Shown: positions 63,909-64,000 of the stretch, one piece after another
Position numbering within the stretch: the stretch's first letter is position 1
Layout: each line of letters starts with the position of its first letter
NCBI RefSeq assembly: GCF_041908905.1
Contig: NZ_JAYREK010000007.1
Location: 84,019-148,018, forward strand
Length of the DNA: 64,000 bases
Source: Zoogloea sp041908905
Lineage (GTDB): Bacteria > Pseudomonadota > Gammaproteobacteria > Burkholderiales > Rhodocyclaceae
Reading direction: 5' to 3'
Program-made: the position numbers and the translations under genes
Notes under the pieces: model-generated
The model's input: only the letters and a program-made list of their open reading frames with translations
Database searches by the model: none
What the model was told of the DNA's origin: nothing

Positions 63909-64000
63909 ATCCGAGCACTTCCGCCCGAAACTCGTCAGACGCCGAAGCCATCAGTCTTTTGTTCTTTATTCCCACCTTGCTGGTGGTGTTGAGGCGCAAC
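63905..64000 (+). CDS. partial unknown protein at the right edge
   Basis: A frame beginning ATG at 63905, overlapping the previous stop, open to the window end (32 codons: MNPSTSARNSSDAEAISLLF, then a hydrophobic stretch FIPTLLVVL). The hydrophobic part suggests a membrane helix. Too short to identify. Confidence 0.4.
   Translation, partial: MNPSTSARNSSDAEAISLLFFIPTLLVVLRRN

Overview
The window is GC-rich proteobacterial chromosome, most likely from a betaproteobacterium of the Rhodocyclales (Zoogloea/Thauera/Azoarcus-like). The basis is the gene set: a toluene-monooxygenase alpha subunit, a cobalamin-dependent class II ribonucleotide reductase, PrpE, AcnB, a PEP-CTERM protein, a fused MrpA/B antiporter and a HemP-Bfd iron pair. 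The taxonomic call is inference; no rRNA or marker gene lies in the window.

Region 1 (1-5.5 kb): the 5' part of a diiron aromatic monooxygenase gene, divergent from nrdJ, then a FitAB/VapBC-type toxin-antitoxin pair. Region 2 (5.7-25 kb) is a large type III-B CRISPR-Cas locus. It holds a CARF protein of the NE0113/TIGR02584 family that seems to end in a winged helix rather than a HEPN nuclease; a tightly packed operon cmr1-cas10(cmr2)-cmr3-cmr4-cmr5-cmr6; a RhuM-Fic fusion; csx16; a CARF-HEPN nuclease (Csx2 family); cas6; array 1 (8 spacers); a 21-bp tandem repeat tract; a small unknown gene; an unusual adaptation block cas2-cas1-cas1-like-cas2; and array 2 (29 spacers). The arrays have closely related but distinct 37-nt repeats and homologous leaders. 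Cas10 keeps its HD and GGDD motifs, so cyclic-oligoadenylate signalling is expected, with Csx2 and the NE0113 protein as candidate sensors and Csx16 as a possible off-switch.

Region 3 (25-38.6 kb): a secreted legumain-like PEP-CTERM protein, a DUF2252 protein, a periplasmic nucleotidase lipoprotein, a tandem universal stress protein, the complete mrpAB-C-D-E-F-G Na+/H+ antiporter operon, a LeuE-type exporter and an HTH-pseudoreceiver protein. Region 4 (38.8-61.8 kb) is mostly ordinary core chromosome: acnB, a histidine kinase/response regulator pair, small SEC-C, S4 and LysM proteins, trmB, dusC, a TAXI-type binding protein, xpt, a secreted hydratase homologue, capA, prpE, a degenerate GGDEF response regulator, acuI, an HDOD protein, uup, and a Fur-box-preceded hemP-bfd cluster.

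Region 5 (61.9-64 kb): an intact tRNA-Arg(CCT), followed at once by a P4-like tyrosine integrase and unknown genes running off the window. This is the classic left edge of a tRNA-targeted genomic island.

The parts most worth following up are the CRISPR locus (RhuM-Fic inside a cmr operon, a catalytically degenerate second Cas1 paired with a second Cas2, two overlapping spacers from one target) and the 21-bp tandem repeats beside array 1.
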